DNA of 64,000 nt, from positions 39,851 through 103,850 of the forward strand of contig NZ_WBXP01000010.1 in assembly GCF_016415625.1 (NCBI RefSeq). The letters are read 5' to 3'. A program made the translations under genes and the position numbers. Numbering within the stretch: position 1 is the first letter of the stretch; each line of letters opens with the position of its first letter. The notes under the pieces were generated by a model, which was not told the origin of the DNA, ran no database searches, and worked only from the letters and a program-made list of their open reading frames with translations. The DNA comes from Shimwellia pseudoproteus (lineage in GTDB: Bacteria > Pseudomonadota > Gammaproteobacteria > Enterobacterales > Enterobacteriaceae). Of the stretch, positions 19,658-28,020 are shown piece after piece.

Positions 19658-19676
19658 AGGAATGAGAATAATTTAC
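19658..19676. promoter_or_regulatory. Fur-box-like sequence, left
   Basis: AGGAATGAGAATAATTTAC matches 12 of 19 positions of the Fur consensus, including AATGA-AAT-ATT. It lies 22-40 bp upstream of the leftward HMA2 gene, where a repressor would block its promoter. Function is inferred from sequence only. Confidence 0.45.
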
Positions 19677-19834
19677 GTTATGTTTAGCATAAATGCTATG
19701 TTTCTTTGCTCACTTTTTGTGTCAGCTAATACCTACCTGCCGCCCCCCGGCATTATTTGACCTGTCGCAACATTCCGGCAAATAACCCTATTGATGATCA
19801 GTCTTTAGTGGGGTTCTGGGTTACAGTAACAACG

Positions 19835-19854
19835 CTATATAGCGCGCTATATAG
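19835..19854. promoter_or_regulatory. Perfect 20 bp palindrome in the operon promoter region
   Basis: CTATATAGCGCGCTATATAG is a perfect inverted repeat 37 bp before the first rightward gene. It overlaps a TATAGT sequence that could be a -10 element. Such a palindrome fits an operator for a dimeric regulator. No regulator gene lies in the cluster, so the binding protein is unknown. Confidence 0.6.
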
Positions 19855-19871
19855 TAATGATTATCACGAAC
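19853..19871. promoter_or_regulatory. Fur-box-like sequence, right
   Basis: AGTAATGATTATCACGAAC matches 13 of 19 positions of the Fur consensus, including the run TAATGAT and ATCA. It directly follows the 20 bp palindrome and lies 20 bp before the first gene of the rightward operon. Iron control is plausible but unproven. Confidence 0.5.
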
Positions 19872-19890
19872 ATTACGGACAGGTACACGC

Positions 19891-20211
19891 ATGCAGTTAG
19901 ACGATTTAGACAGTCTGATGACACTTCGCCGCTATGTAGAAATTGCCCACCATATTCCCGGGCGCATTCGTCTGCGGTTTACCAGCAGACTGGTCTCCAG
20001 CCTGAGCAAACGCCGGCTTAGCGACCTGGAAAATCTCTGCGCGCCGGATGGTTATCTGCGTGGCTATTCCCTGAACACTGCCACCGGTAGTCTGTTACTG
20101 GAATACAACGCCGGGGCGCTTCCTCCTGCCCTGCTGTCACAACTGTTTGGCCCCGACGAGCCCCTGGCCCGCCAGGCGCTGGCCGATATCCACGCCATTC
20201 TGTCTCACTGA
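19891..20211 (+). CDS. Small protein with arginine-rich PGRIRLRF motif, ferrosome-like operon
   Basis: This 106-residue protein starts the rightward five-gene operon. Near residue 25 it has IPGRIRLRF, which matches LPGRLRLRV in the ATPase of the same operon and RIRVR in the divergent gene. The rest (LENLCAPDGYLRGYSLNTAT then GSLLLEYNAGALPP) has the beta-alpha-beta look of an HMA-like fold without CxxC. No membrane helix is evident. The ATG follows an AGG-containing leader. A role in positioning or metal handling for the ATPase is inferred by analogy to Fez accessory proteins. Confidence 0.7.
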   Translation: MQLDDLDSLMTLRRYVEIAHHIPGRIRLRFTSRLVSSLSKRRLSDLENLCAPDGYLRGYSLNTATGSLLLEYNAGALPPALLSQLFGPDEPLARQALADIHAILSH

Positions 20212-20236
20212 TCGACCAATTCTTAAAGGGAAAACC

Positions 20237-20959
20237 ATGAGCAACGATACTCAGAATCAACTGCCTCCTTACTGGCCACCTTACGGCTATCCGTTGTACC
20301 CACAGCCGGGCATGGCAGCCCCGCAAATGCCGCAGCCTAAAGATCAGGCCGCACAGCCTCAGATGCCGCCTCAGGGCTGGCCCCAGCAGCCGGTCTGGCC
20401 AGGCATGATGATGCCGGGATATATGCCGATGGGTTACCCCATGCCGCCGCAGATGCCACCACAAATGCCGCCCCAGCCAATGATGCCGCCTCAGGGCTTT
20501 GCACACCCCCACCACCATCATCACCACCAGCCGTTACCGGCCGGTTTTGACTGGAGCCATCAGGCCCAGGGGATGGTAGAAGATATGATGGGTGAACAGG
20601 CGGGCATGCTGAAAAACATCATCAGCATGATCGGTGCCGACGATAAAGAGTTCTGGAAAGGCGCCATGATTGGCGCGGCGGCAACCTTACTGCTCACCAA
20701 TGAAAGCGTGCGCAACATGCTGATGCAGACCCTGTCCGGCACCGGCGAGATGCTGAAATCCGGCGGCAACAAAGTGAAAGAGGCGGTGATGAGCGGTGCC
20801 GAAAATATCCGCGATACCGCCACCACCAGCAGCACCATTTTCCGGGACACGGTAAGCGCCGGTAAAGAAGGCTTCCAGGAGTCAGTAGCCCGTAACCGTA
20901 AAGCCGCGCAGCCTCAGCAACCGGACTTCGGGGACACTGACGATGAGCAACAGCCGTGA
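20237..20959 (+). CDS. Pro/Met/Gln-rich protein with His6 run and short membrane segment, ferrosome-like operon
   Basis: The 240-residue protein has three parts. Residues 1-90 are low complexity, rich in Pro, Met, Gln and Tyr (repeats of PPQM). Residues 90-97 contain six consecutive histidines after HP. Residues 141-162 (KGAMIGAAATLLLTNESVRN) form a small hydrophobic glycine-zipper-like segment, followed by an amphipathic YtxH-like tail (VKEAVMSGAENIRDTA). The ATG at 20237 follows AAAGGG. The zipper motif recurs in the gene at 21244. The Met/His-rich part could bind metal or drive assembly; no function is proven. Its 3' end overlaps the next gene by 17 bp. Confidence 0.72.
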   Translation: MSNDTQNQLPPYWPPYGYPLYPQPGMAAPQMPQPKDQAAQPQMPPQGWPQQPVWPGMMMPGYMPMGYPMPPQMPPQMPPQPMMPPQGFAHPHHHHHHQPLPAGFDWSHQAQGMVEDMMGEQAGMLKNIISMIGADDKEFWKGAMIGAAATLLLTNESVRNMLMQTLSGTGEMLKSGGNKVKEAVMSGAENIRDTATTSSTIFRDTVSAGKEGFQESVARNRKAAQPQQPDFGDTDDEQQP

Positions 20960-21260
20960 TGCATTAAGCCCGGTCAACCGCGCCATGATTGCCGGTGCCC
21001 TGGTCGGTGCCACCAGCTCCTGCCTGGCGCAGTGGAAAACTTACCAGACCGGCGAGCAGTCCCTGAACCAGACGGCGGCAAATGTTGCCCGTGATGCCAC
21101 GAAAGCCGGGTTAATTAGCGGCGGCGTAATGGCCGTGGCTAACGCCAGTGCCGGTCGTCCCCTGCTCACCATGCTGGCCATTGTCAGCGCCGGTGTAGCC
21201 GGTATGTATCTCCTGGATGAAGTACAGAATAAGAGACAGAACCATGACACAACAGAATAA
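20943..21260 (+). CDS. Small glycine-zipper membrane protein, ferrosome-like operon
   Basis: This 105-residue protein has two or three small-residue-rich hydrophobic segments: NRAMIAGALVGATSSCLAQ (about 13-31), AGLISGGVMAVANASA (about 55-70) and LLTMLAIVSAGVAGMYLLD (about 74-92). The spacing of Gly and Ala recalls magnetosome-type membrane proteins and glycine-zipper proteins. It overlaps both neighbours by 17 bp, so its translation is coupled to theirs. I do not recognise a named family with confidence. Context suggests a granule-membrane or ATPase-associated protein. Confidence 0.7.
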   Translation: MSNSRDALSPVNRAMIAGALVGATSSCLAQWKTYQTGEQSLNQTAANVARDATKAGLISGGVMAVANASAGRPLLTMLAIVSAGVAGMYLLDEVQNKRQNHDTTE

Positions 21261-21591
21261 TACCCCGTATCTATACCCTTATATGCTGCCCAACGGCCAG
21301 GTGGCCTACAGTCCGTATCCGGTACAGCCCCAGCAGCCGATGATGGCACCCACAGCACCGGCAGCGAATTATCGCCAGTCCAATACCCGTACCCACCTGC
21401 TGACCGGGATGGTCGCCGGGGCCGCCATCACCTATCTGCTGACCAATCGTCAGGTACAGAAAGGGATCTCCAATACCGCCGGCAAAGTCTGGGGAACGGT
21501 ACGCGGCGAAATGGAAGAAATGAAAGAGCGCCTGGCCGATTTGCAGGCGGAACTGGAGTACTACCGCAGCCAGGAGCAGGATAACCAGTGA
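21244..21591 (+). CDS. Pro/Tyr-rich protein with membrane segment and coiled coil, ferrosome-like operon
   Basis: The 115-residue protein has a Pro/Tyr/Gln/Met-rich N-terminus (1-45), a hydrophobic segment at 52-67 and a charged coiled coil at about 85-112 (EMEEMKERLADLQAELEYY). Residues 54-75 (TGMVAGAAITYLLTNRQVQK) align with 141-162 of the gene at 20237 through GAA-T-LLTN--V, so the two look like paralogues with different lengths of low-complexity head. The ATG at 21244 lies inside the preceding gene. The stop overlaps the GTG start of the ATPase by four bases. Confidence 0.72.
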   Translation: MTQQNNTPYLYPYMLPNGQVAYSPYPVQPQQPMMAPTAPAANYRQSNTRTHLLTGMVAGAAITYLLTNRQVQKGISNTAGKVWGTVRGEMEEMKERLADLQAELEYYRSQEQDNQ

Positions 21592-23669
21592 GCCATACTG
21601 CAACGGAAGTGATAAGCGTCGTACACAGCCTGCCCGGCCGTTTGCGGTTGAGGGTTCCTCAACTGGCGCATTATCCGGACGGTGCAATGTGGTTTCGCCA
21701 GCAGCTGCTCGCGTTACCGGGGGTAAACGGCGTGCGCCTGCGCCCGGAAGCCCGATCTGCGGTGATCGAGTACAACCCGCGCCAGACCGACCACGCCAGC
21801 CTGTATCAGCGTGTGATGCGCATTGACTGGCAACACCACACTGACGGCGACTATGAACCAGAATACTGCATGGCAGATAACCTGGTGAATGTCGGCGGCC
21901 TGGCGCTGGCCCAGTTTTTACCTAAAAAATGGGCTGGCCTCTCCACCCTGCTTCTGACGGCCCCCACCCTGCAAGAGGGGCTGCATACGCTCTCCCGGCG
22001 CCAGCTGAAAGTGGAAGTCCTCGACGCGCTGGCCCTTGGGGTATCAATGGCCCGGGGCGATCACCGTACCGCGATGATAACCCAGTCCCTGCTCACCCTC
22101 GGGGAGTATATGGAGCAGGAAACCAGCCGCCATTCCGATGCGCTGCTGGCCAGCCTGATGCAGCCCCATGAGCACCCGGTATGGGTCGAGCGCGACGGCC
22201 ACAGCATCGAGATCCCTTCCAGCACGCTGGTAGAAGGGGATGTCATGCTACTGGGCCCCGGCGATAATATTCCTGCGGATGGCAAAGTGTTGCGCGGCGT
22301 CGGGCTTATCAATCAGGCCTCCATGACCGGCGAAAGCGTACCGGTGCGCCGCGAACGCGGGGCCTGGCTGTATGCCGGAACCCAGGTGCAGGAAGGCAAT
22401 ATTGCCGTGGTGGCCGAGCGGGTAGGTGATGAATCCTCAACGGCCAATATTCGGCGCTTTATTACCGACTCCCTGAGCCAGCGTAGCGAAACCCAGCAGG
22501 TCACCCAACAGATGGCGGATCGCCGGGTCGCTATCACCCTCGGGGTGGGCGCGGCGGTATTTGCCATGACCCGGGATGTGCGCCGCCTGGCGTCGGTGTT
22601 CCTGGTGGACTACTCCTGTGCCCTGAAGCTCAGCACCCCGATTGCCTTTAAATCGATCATGTATCGCGCTGCCCGCAGCGGCCTGTTACTGAAAGGTGGC
22701 CGGGCCATCGAGCAACTGGCGGCGGTGGACACTGTGGTATTCGATAAAACCGGCACCCTGACCATGGGGGATATGGCGGTCACCGATGTGGTGAGTTTCG
22801 ATCCGCAAAATACCTGGGCTGAACGCCTGCTGGCGATTGCCGCCTCGGTAGAGGAGCACAGTAATCACCCGCTGGCCCACACGGTTGTTGCCGCAGCGCA
22901 ACACCACGAGCTGCCGCATATCAACCACGGCGAAGTCGAGTACGTGATTGCTCACGGGCTGATTTGTGAGCTGGACGGGCACCAGATGCAGATCGGTAGC
23001 CGCCATTTCCTGAGCGAGCACTACGCCATTGATTTCACGCCTTACCAGGATGACATCAGTGCGCTGGAGCATCAGGGGCGCCATCTGCTGTTTATCGGTC
23101 TGGACAACAAGCTGGTCGGCATGATTGGCCTGCAAGATAACGTTCGTCCGGAAGCGGCAGAAATTATCGCGGCGCTGCGCGCTGGCGGTATTCAGCAGGT
23201 TATCCTGCTGACTGGCGACAGTGAACACAAGGCACAACAGCTGGCCTGTGAACTGGGGATTGACCACTACTACGCCCAGTCCACGCCGGACAGCAAAGTT
23301 GAGGTGGTGCGTCAGCTACAGGAACAGGGCCATCGGGTGCTATTTGTGGGGGACGGCATCAACGATGCCCCGGTACTCACCCAGGCCAATGTCGGCCTGG
23401 CCATGAACCAGAGTACCGAGCTGGCCCAGCAGGCGGCGGATGCCGTGCTCTTGCAGGATAATCTGCATGGTGTGACGACCGCCCGCGAGCTGGCGCTTGA
23501 GGCGATGAAGCTAGTTAACAGCAACATTAAGATAACCGAGTGGGTAAACAGCTCAATTATGCTGGCCGCCGCGCTGGGATGGTTATCCCCGGGTGCCAGT
23601 GCGCTGTTGCATAACGGCACAACCCTCGGGGTATTGTTGCGTTCACTCTCCGCCCGTAAGAAGGCGTAA
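21588..23669 (+). CDS. P1B-type heavy-metal ATPase with SCA membrane motif (FezB-like)
   Basis: The 693-residue protein is a P-type cation pump. It has TGES at 247-250 (actuator), DKTGT with the phosphorylated Asp386, the nucleotide-domain HP motif in NHPLAH, and GDGIND at 588-593. The membrane ion motif is YSCALK (Ser343-Cys344-Ala345) rather than CPC, SPC or TPC, which I associate with the P1B-6 group that includes FezB of ferrosomes. The N-terminus lacks CxxC and instead carries HSLPGRLRLRVPQL, shared with two small proteins of the cluster. A GTG start overlaps the previous stop (GTGA). It probably moves iron into a compartment or out of the cytosol. Metal choice is inferred. Confidence 0.8.
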   Translation: MSHTATEVISVVHSLPGRLRLRVPQLAHYPDGAMWFRQQLLALPGVNGVRLRPEARSAVIEYNPRQTDHASLYQRVMRIDWQHHTDGDYEPEYCMADNLVNVGGLALAQFLPKKWAGLSTLLLTAPTLQEGLHTLSRRQLKVEVLDALALGVSMARGDHRTAMITQSLLTLGEYMEQETSRHSDALLASLMQPHEHPVWVERDGHSIEIPSSTLVEGDVMLLGPGDNIPADGKVLRGVGLINQASMTGESVPVRRERGAWLYAGTQVQEGNIAVVAERVGDESSTANIRRFITDSLSQRSETQQVTQQMADRRVAITLGVGAAVFAMTRDVRRLASVFLVDYSCALKLSTPIAFKSIMYRAARSGLLLKGGRAIEQLAAVDTVVFDKTGTLTMGDMAVTDVVSFDPQNTWAERLLAIAASVEEHSNHPLAHTVVAAAQHHELPHINHGEVEYVIAHGLICELDGHQMQIGSRHFLSEHYAIDFTPYQDDISALEHQGRHLLFIGLDNKLVGMIGLQDNVRPEAAEIIAALRAGGIQQVILLTGDSEHKAQQLACELGIDHYYAQSTPDSKVEVVRQLQEQGHRVLFVGDGINDAPVLTQANVGLAMNQSTELAQQAADAVLLQDNLHGVTTARELALEAMKLVNSNIKITEWVNSSIMLAAALGWLSPGASALLHNGTTLGVLLRSLSARKKA

Positions 23670-23675
23670 TTCTCT

Positions 23676-23710
23676 GGCCGGTCAGGGCGTCCCTGCCGGC
23701 CTTATTTCTT
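23676..23710 (+). terminator. Terminator of the ferrosome-like operon
   Basis: A strong stem (GGCCGG-CAGGG with CCCTG-CCGGCC, one bulged T) with a 3 nt loop is followed by TTATTTCTT. It begins seven bases after the ATPase stop and marks the operon end. Confidence 0.75.
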
Positions 23711-23755
23711 CTGCTGTATACCTTCTGCTACCGCTACCGTTGCGCGCTACCTCAG

Positions 23756-23772
23756 ATGTTAACCGGTAACAT
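23756..23772. promoter_or_regulatory. GntR-type gluconate operator, distal
   Basis: ATGTTAACCGGTAACAT resembles the gluconate GntR operator (ATGTTACC-GTAACAT type) with one extra base in the left arm. Its position upstream of a GntP-family permease supports it. Confidence 0.55.
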
Positions 23773-24013
23773 AGATAGCCGTCAGGGTGCTGGCGCTGCG
23801 GCAACCATCCCCCCGTCACTGTCATATTTCTTATTAGTTCTCGCGGGTAAATTCCCCGCCGTTATTATTGTTAATTTATTGTAATCAACCTGAGAATTCC
23901 CGGATTTCAGGCCAGGCCACGACGCTATTGACGGCAAATAATGACGCCCATCGCAAAATATTACCAAATATTTCATTTTTTATTTACAGCCGGACAGCTC
24001 AGCGTTCAGCATG

Positions 24014-24029
24014 ATGTTACGGGTATCAC
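24014..24029. promoter_or_regulatory. GntR-type gluconate operator, proximal
   Basis: ATGTTACGGGTATCAC closely matches the E. coli gntT operator sequence ATGTTACCCGTATCAT. It lies 60 bp before the permease start, overlapping the likely promoter. Confidence 0.65.
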
Positions 24030-24089
24030 TGAAAAGCGTTATTCGGTTTTCACGCAGGTGATGCCGCACGTAAATACAAGGAGTGGTAA

Positions 24090-25466
24090 ATGAACGAACT
24101 GACATATGCCTATGGTGCAGGAACATTATTAGGAATTGCGGCGGGGTCCGTTGCCCTGCTGCTCGTGCTGATAATGCGCTTCAAAATTCATGCATTTTTA
24201 TCCCTGACGCTGGTCAGTATCGTTGTGGCCCTGCTGACCGGGATTGCCTTTGATAAAATTGTCCCCACCCTGCTCAACGGATTCGGTAGCACCCTCGCGG
24301 GGGTGGCCCTGCTGGTCGGACTGGGGGCGATGATCGGCCGTCTGCTGGAAATTTCTGGCGGTGCCAAAGTGCTGGCCGATACCCTGATTAATAAATTTGG
24401 TTCCCACCGCGCGCCGTTCGCGCTGGGGGTCGCCTCACTGCTGTTTGGCTTCCCTATCTTCTTCGACGCCGGTCTGGTGGTTATGCTGCCGATTATTTTC
24501 AGCGTCGCGAAGCGGTTTGGTGGCTCGACCCTGAAATACGCGCTGCCCGCCGCCGGTGCATTTGCGGTTATGCATGCGCTGGTTCCGCCGCATCCGGGCC
24601 CGGTTGCCGCCAGTGAACTGCTGGGTGCCAATATCGGCCTGCTGGTGATTGTCGGGCTGATCATTGCCATCCCGACCTGGTATTTCGGGGCCTATCTGTT
24701 TGGCCTGTATGCCGGTAAAAAGTTTGATATCAAACTGCCGTCTTCTTTCCTCGGCGATATTCAGCCAGATGCCAACCATCAGCCGCCATCCTTCGGCATC
24801 GTGATGTCGATTTTGCTGCTGCCGCTGGTGCTTATCTTTATGGATACCGGCCTGAACACCGCCGCCGTCATGGGCTGGGTGGACCCGAATAATATGGTGG
24901 TCAACTTCCTGCGTATGCTGGGTAAAACCCCGGTAGCCCTGCTGATTACCGTGTTCTTCAGCCTGGCCGTATTCAGCGGCAGACACAGCCGCCAGCACCT
25001 GGAAAAAGTCTGTGACGGCGCCCTCGGCCCTATCTGCGGCATTATCCTGGTTACCGGTGCCGGTGGGATGTTTGGTGGGGTACTGCGTGCCAGCGGTATT
25101 GGCGATGCGCTGGCCGGTGTACTGGCCGATACCGGCATGCCGCTGATTCTGGCTGCCTTTGTTATCTCCACCGCCCTGCGTGTGGCGCAAGGCTCTGCGA
25201 CTGTGGCGCTGACCACTACCGCGGCATTGATCTCACCGATGGTGGCCGCTACCCCGGGCCTGAGCCAGTTCGATCTCTGCTTCCTGGTGGTGGCCATTGC
25301 CGGTGGCGCAACGGTACTGTCCCACGTTAACGACTCCGGGTTCTGGCTGGTGGGCCGTTTTCTGGAAATGGACGAGAAAACCACGCTGCGTACCTGGACT
25401 GTGATGGAAACGCTGCTGGGTACCATTGCCTTCCTGCTGGCCGCAGTGGGCAGCATTATCCTGTAA
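24090..25466 (+). CDS. GntP-family gluconate:H+ symporter
   Basis: The 458-residue inner-membrane protein has about 12-14 hydrophobic helices and GntP-family signatures: ALVPPHPGPVAASELLGA, RVAQGSATVALTTTAAL and SHVNDSGFWLVGRF. The family imports gluconate and related sugar acids such as idonate. The ATG follows AAGGAG. GntR-type operators upstream point to gluconate. The closest named member (GntT, GntU, GntP or IdnT) cannot be settled by eye. It stands alone, with no kinase gene next to it. Confidence 0.88.
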   Translation: MNELTYAYGAGTLLGIAAGSVALLLVLIMRFKIHAFLSLTLVSIVVALLTGIAFDKIVPTLLNGFGSTLAGVALLVGLGAMIGRLLEISGGAKVLADTLINKFGSHRAPFALGVASLLFGFPIFFDAGLVVMLPIIFSVAKRFGGSTLKYALPAAGAFAVMHALVPPHPGPVAASELLGANIGLLVIVGLIIAIPTWYFGAYLFGLYAGKKFDIKLPSSFLGDIQPDANHQPPSFGIVMSILLLPLVLIFMDTGLNTAAVMGWVDPNNMVVNFLRMLGKTPVALLITVFFSLAVFSGRHSRQHLEKVCDGALGPICGIILVTGAGGMFGGVLRASGIGDALAGVLADTGMPLILAAFVISTALRVAQGSATVALTTTAALISPMVAATPGLSQFDLCFLVVAIAGGATVLSHVNDSGFWLVGRFLEMDEKTTLRTWTVMETLLGTIAFLLAAVGSIIL

Positions 25467-25492
25467 TTCACGCCTGCCAGGGATGTAGGCCG

Positions 25493-25524
25493 CGCCATCT
25501 GTGTCCGCAGGTGGCGTTTTTTTT
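25493..25524 (+). terminator. Terminator after the gluconate permease
   Basis: The stem CGCCATCTG/CAGGTGGCG (one mismatch) with a 6-7 nt loop is followed by eight T residues, a classic intrinsic terminator. Confidence 0.88.
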
Positions 25525-25618
25525 AGTGCGATGGTGGAGGAACAGAGGTTGCAGGTTATCAGGCGGGAGGAGAGTATCAGCGGGGCCACCGGAAAGGGGG
25601 AAGTGGCCCGCTATCAGC

Positions 25619-25915
25619 TTAGCGCAGCGCTAACTGGAAGATAACCGTTTCAACCTGGTAGGCGAAAGCAAAACTCATATCCAGTTTGTAACCGCCATCG
25701 CAGGGCGCAAGTGTGGTTTCGATCTTGCAAGGTTCAGACGCCGTTTCCTGGGCTTTTTTCTCCAGGGCATCACGCTTAGCCGTTGCTTCAGCTTCGCTGG
25801 CAAATACCGCGCTGAAAGTGGCTACATTATCGGTGTTATCCAGAATAGTCCCCACGTCCATGCAGCCGCACCCTTCTTTCTCACGGGTGTTAGTGGTATC
25901 ACAAGAGTTGCTCAT
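25619..25915 (-). CDS. YfcZ/YiiS (DUF406) family protein
   Basis: This 98-residue soluble protein shows the family pattern: a Cys-rich head (CGCMDVGTILDN), FASEAEATAKRDALEKKAQ in the middle, SEPCKIE, and a C-terminus ending VIFQLALR. It resembles E. coli YfcZ across its length. The function of the family is not established. It is a lone gene transcribed leftward, placed between the gluconate permease and the oxoproline operon, and is probably a paralogue of yfcZ elsewhere in the genome. Confidence 0.85.
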   Translation of the reverse strand: MSNSCDTTNTREKEGCGCMDVGTILDNTDNVATFSAVFASEAEATAKRDALEKKAQETASEPCKIETTLAPCDGGYKLDMSFAFAYQVETVIFQLALR

Positions 25916-26286
25916 CGTTAAATCCTTGTTCTGCAGTGCTACAAGATCTCATGTACTACATGAGCCATTCATGCCCGCCCAGTACGCTATCTGGATTGGC
26001 ACTTATCTACTGCAGTTATTCTACATCACACAATACCAATATTGATTATTATTTGTGGTAATAAAACAAATAGACTGCGGTGATAATCACGGCAGCCTGA
26101 ATAATAAACCCATACTTTTCAGTAAATTAAAAATAAGCGCTTTAGTAAACCTGAGGCTTATACAGAAAATTTAAACCTGACGGTGAAATTATTTAGCGTT
26201 AAAACAAACATCGCGTTAAATAGATAAAAACACTCAGGCAACATTAGCTGCATTTTATTTACCGCCGGCGCCCCGGCGGAAAGCCA
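25916..26286. other. AT-rich intergenic region
   Basis: This 371 bp stretch is markedly AT-rich compared with its neighbours. It holds the promoter side of the YfcZ-like gene, with an inverted repeat CTCATGT-ACT-ACATGAG at 25948-25964 that could be an operator. A GC-rich hairpin (CCGCCGG/CCGGCGG, 26262-26279) just after the oxoproline operon stop may be its terminator, though it lacks a T-run. No gene was seen. Confidence 0.5.
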
Positions 26287-28020
26287 TCAGGCGGCGTTAA
26301 TCATCGCCAGCGGTGTACCGGCGGCCAGCGGGCTCCCGGCGGTTGCCTGCTGGCGGAGGACGCCGCCCTGTTCGGCCAGCACCGGCACTTCCATTTTCAT
26401 GGCTTCCATCACCGCCAGCACATCGCCTGCCTGTACCACCGCATTCTCCTCCACCAGCCAGCAATGCAGTACGCCGGTCACCGGGGCCAGCACCGCCCCG
26501 GGAACATCGGTAATCTCTCCGGTCACCGCCTGTGTCGCGACCGTGCCGCTGGCCAATAACCCCGCCGGAAAGCCAAGGGTGACCCGGCGGCCGTCCAGCT
26601 CTATCCAGCTACGGGTCACGGCTGGTGTCGGCGCAGGCAATTGCCGGGGCGCCAGGGTAACCCGCCCGGCAAAGCATGTCTCAATCCAGCGGGTATGGAC
26701 CTGAAAATCCACCGTGAAGTCAGCTTCGGCCATGACCGCCCGATGGAACGGCAATACCGATGCCACCCCGTCGATAGTAAATTCCGCCAGCGCCCGCCGC
26801 GCCCGCTCAATGGCCTGCTCCCGGGTTGCGCCGGTGACAATCAGTTTCGCCATCAGCGAATCAAACTGGCCTATCACCGCATCCCCTTCGGCGACCCCGC
26901 TGTCCAGCCGGACGCCCGGGCCGGACGGGGCAACAAAGCGGGTTATCTGCCCTGGGGTGGGTAAAAATCCACGCCCGGCGTCCTCGGCGTTGATGCGAAA
27001 TTCAAAGGCATGACCCCTGACCGGCGGCGTTGCCGTAAAAGAGAGCGGTAGCCCCTGGGCCACCCGCAATTGCTCCGCCACCAGGTCAACCCCGCTGGTC
27101 TCCTCGGTGACCGGATGCTCTACCTGCAAACGCGTATTCACTTCAAGGAATGACAAGCGGCCATCATTGCTGAGCAGGAACTCAACGGTCCCGGCCCCCA
27201 GATAATCCGCCTGGCGGCAAATATTGACCGCCGCCTCATGGATGGCCTCACGCTGCTGAGGGCTGATAAACGGGGCCGGGGCTTCCTCCACCAGTTTCTG
27301 ATTGCGGCGCTGCAGCGAGCAGTCCCGGGTCCCCACCACCACCACATGGCCGTGGCTGTCGGCCATGATCTGCGCTTCAATATGCCGCGGGCTGTCGAGG
27401 AACTGCTCAACATAGCACTCACCCCGGCCAAACGCCGCTTCCGCTTCCCGCACTGCCGAGTGATACAGCCCGGGGATCGCGTCCAGGGTGCGGGCAACTT
27501 TCAGCCCGCGCCCGCCGCCGCCAAAGGCGGCCTTAATGGCCACCGGCAGGCCGAATTGCCGGGCAAAATCCAGCACCTCAGCCGCTGATGCCACCGGATC
27601 GGCGGTTCCCTGAACCAGCGGCGCACCGGCCGCCAGCGCAATCTTGCGCGCCTGGACTTTATCCCCCAGTTGTTCAATGGTGTGCGGGTGCGGACCAATC
27701 CAGATAAGCCCCGCCTGCTGTACCGCGCGGGCAAAATCCGCCCGTTCGGATAAAAAACCATATCCCGGGTGGACCATGGTGGCCCCACAGCGCCGGGCCA
27801 CCGCCAGCAACGCATCACTGTTCAGGTAGGTTTCCCGGGGGGTTACCCCCGGCAGGGCCCAGGCTTCATCAGCCATGCGCACGTGCAGCGCATTACTGTC
27901 GGCATCGGCATATACCGCAACAGTCGCAATATCCGCATCGCGACAGGCCCGCACAATACGGACGGCAATCTCACCCCGGTTAGCGATCAACACTTTATGG
28001 CGGTTATGGTGGCTATTCAT
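26287..28020 (-). CDS. Biotin carboxylase fused to biotin carboxyl carrier domain
   Basis: The 577-residue protein starts [20 protein letters not shown]. It has the biotin carboxylase N-domain, an ATP-grasp domain ([30 protein letters not shown]) and the C-domain up to about residue 450. A C-terminal biotinyl domain has the target Lys542 in [11 protein letters not shown]. This layout is shared with acyl-CoA and urea carboxylases, but no acyl-CoA carboxyltransferase gene is nearby. Instead the gene overlaps the PxpB-PxpC fusion by eight bases. PxpB/PxpC correspond to the carboxyltransferase part of urea carboxylase, so the two products may form one enzyme. It is the last gene of the operon. 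Confidence 0.88.
   Translation of the reverse strand: MNSHHNRHKVLIANRGEIAVRIVRACRDADIATVAVYADADSNALHVRMADEAWALPGVTPRETYLNSDALLAVARRCGATMVHPGYGFLSERADFARAVQQAGLIWIGPHPHTIEQLGDKVQARKIALAAGAPLVQGTADPVASAAEVLDFARQFGLPVAIKAAFGGGGRGLKVARTLDAIPGLYHSAVREAEAAFGRGECYVEQFLDSPRHIEAQIMADSHGHVVVVGTRDCSLQRRNQKLVEEAPAPFISPQQREAIHEAAVNICRQADYLGAGTVEFLLSNDGRLSFLEVNTRLQVEHPVTEETSGVDLVAEQLRVAQGLPLSFTATPPVRGHAFEFRINAEDAGRGFLPTPGQITRFVAPSGPGVRLDSGVAEGDAVIGQFDSLMAKLIVTGATREQAIERARRALAEFTIDGVASVLPFHRAVMAEADFTVDFQVHTRWIETCFAGRVTLAPRQLPAPTPAVTRSWIELDGRRVTLGFPAGLLASGTVATQAVTGEITDVPGAVLAPVTGVLHCWLVEENAVVQAGDVLAVMEAMKMEVPVLAEQGGVLRQQATAGSPLAAGTPLAMINAA

Larger units (their letters stand above)
23711..24089. other. Long leader region of the gluconate permease gene
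   Basis: This stretch separates the operon terminator from the permease start. It carries two GntR-type operators (23756-23772 and 24014-24029) and AT-rich DNA around 23815-23990. No credible gene was seen. The 258 bp between operators would allow repressor-mediated looping. Confidence 0.5.

Noticed and set aside
20450..20500. PPQM repeats as a DNA repeat array or CRISPR
   Set aside because: They are short, imperfect, coding repeats in a low-complexity protein head; no CRISPR array occurs in the window.
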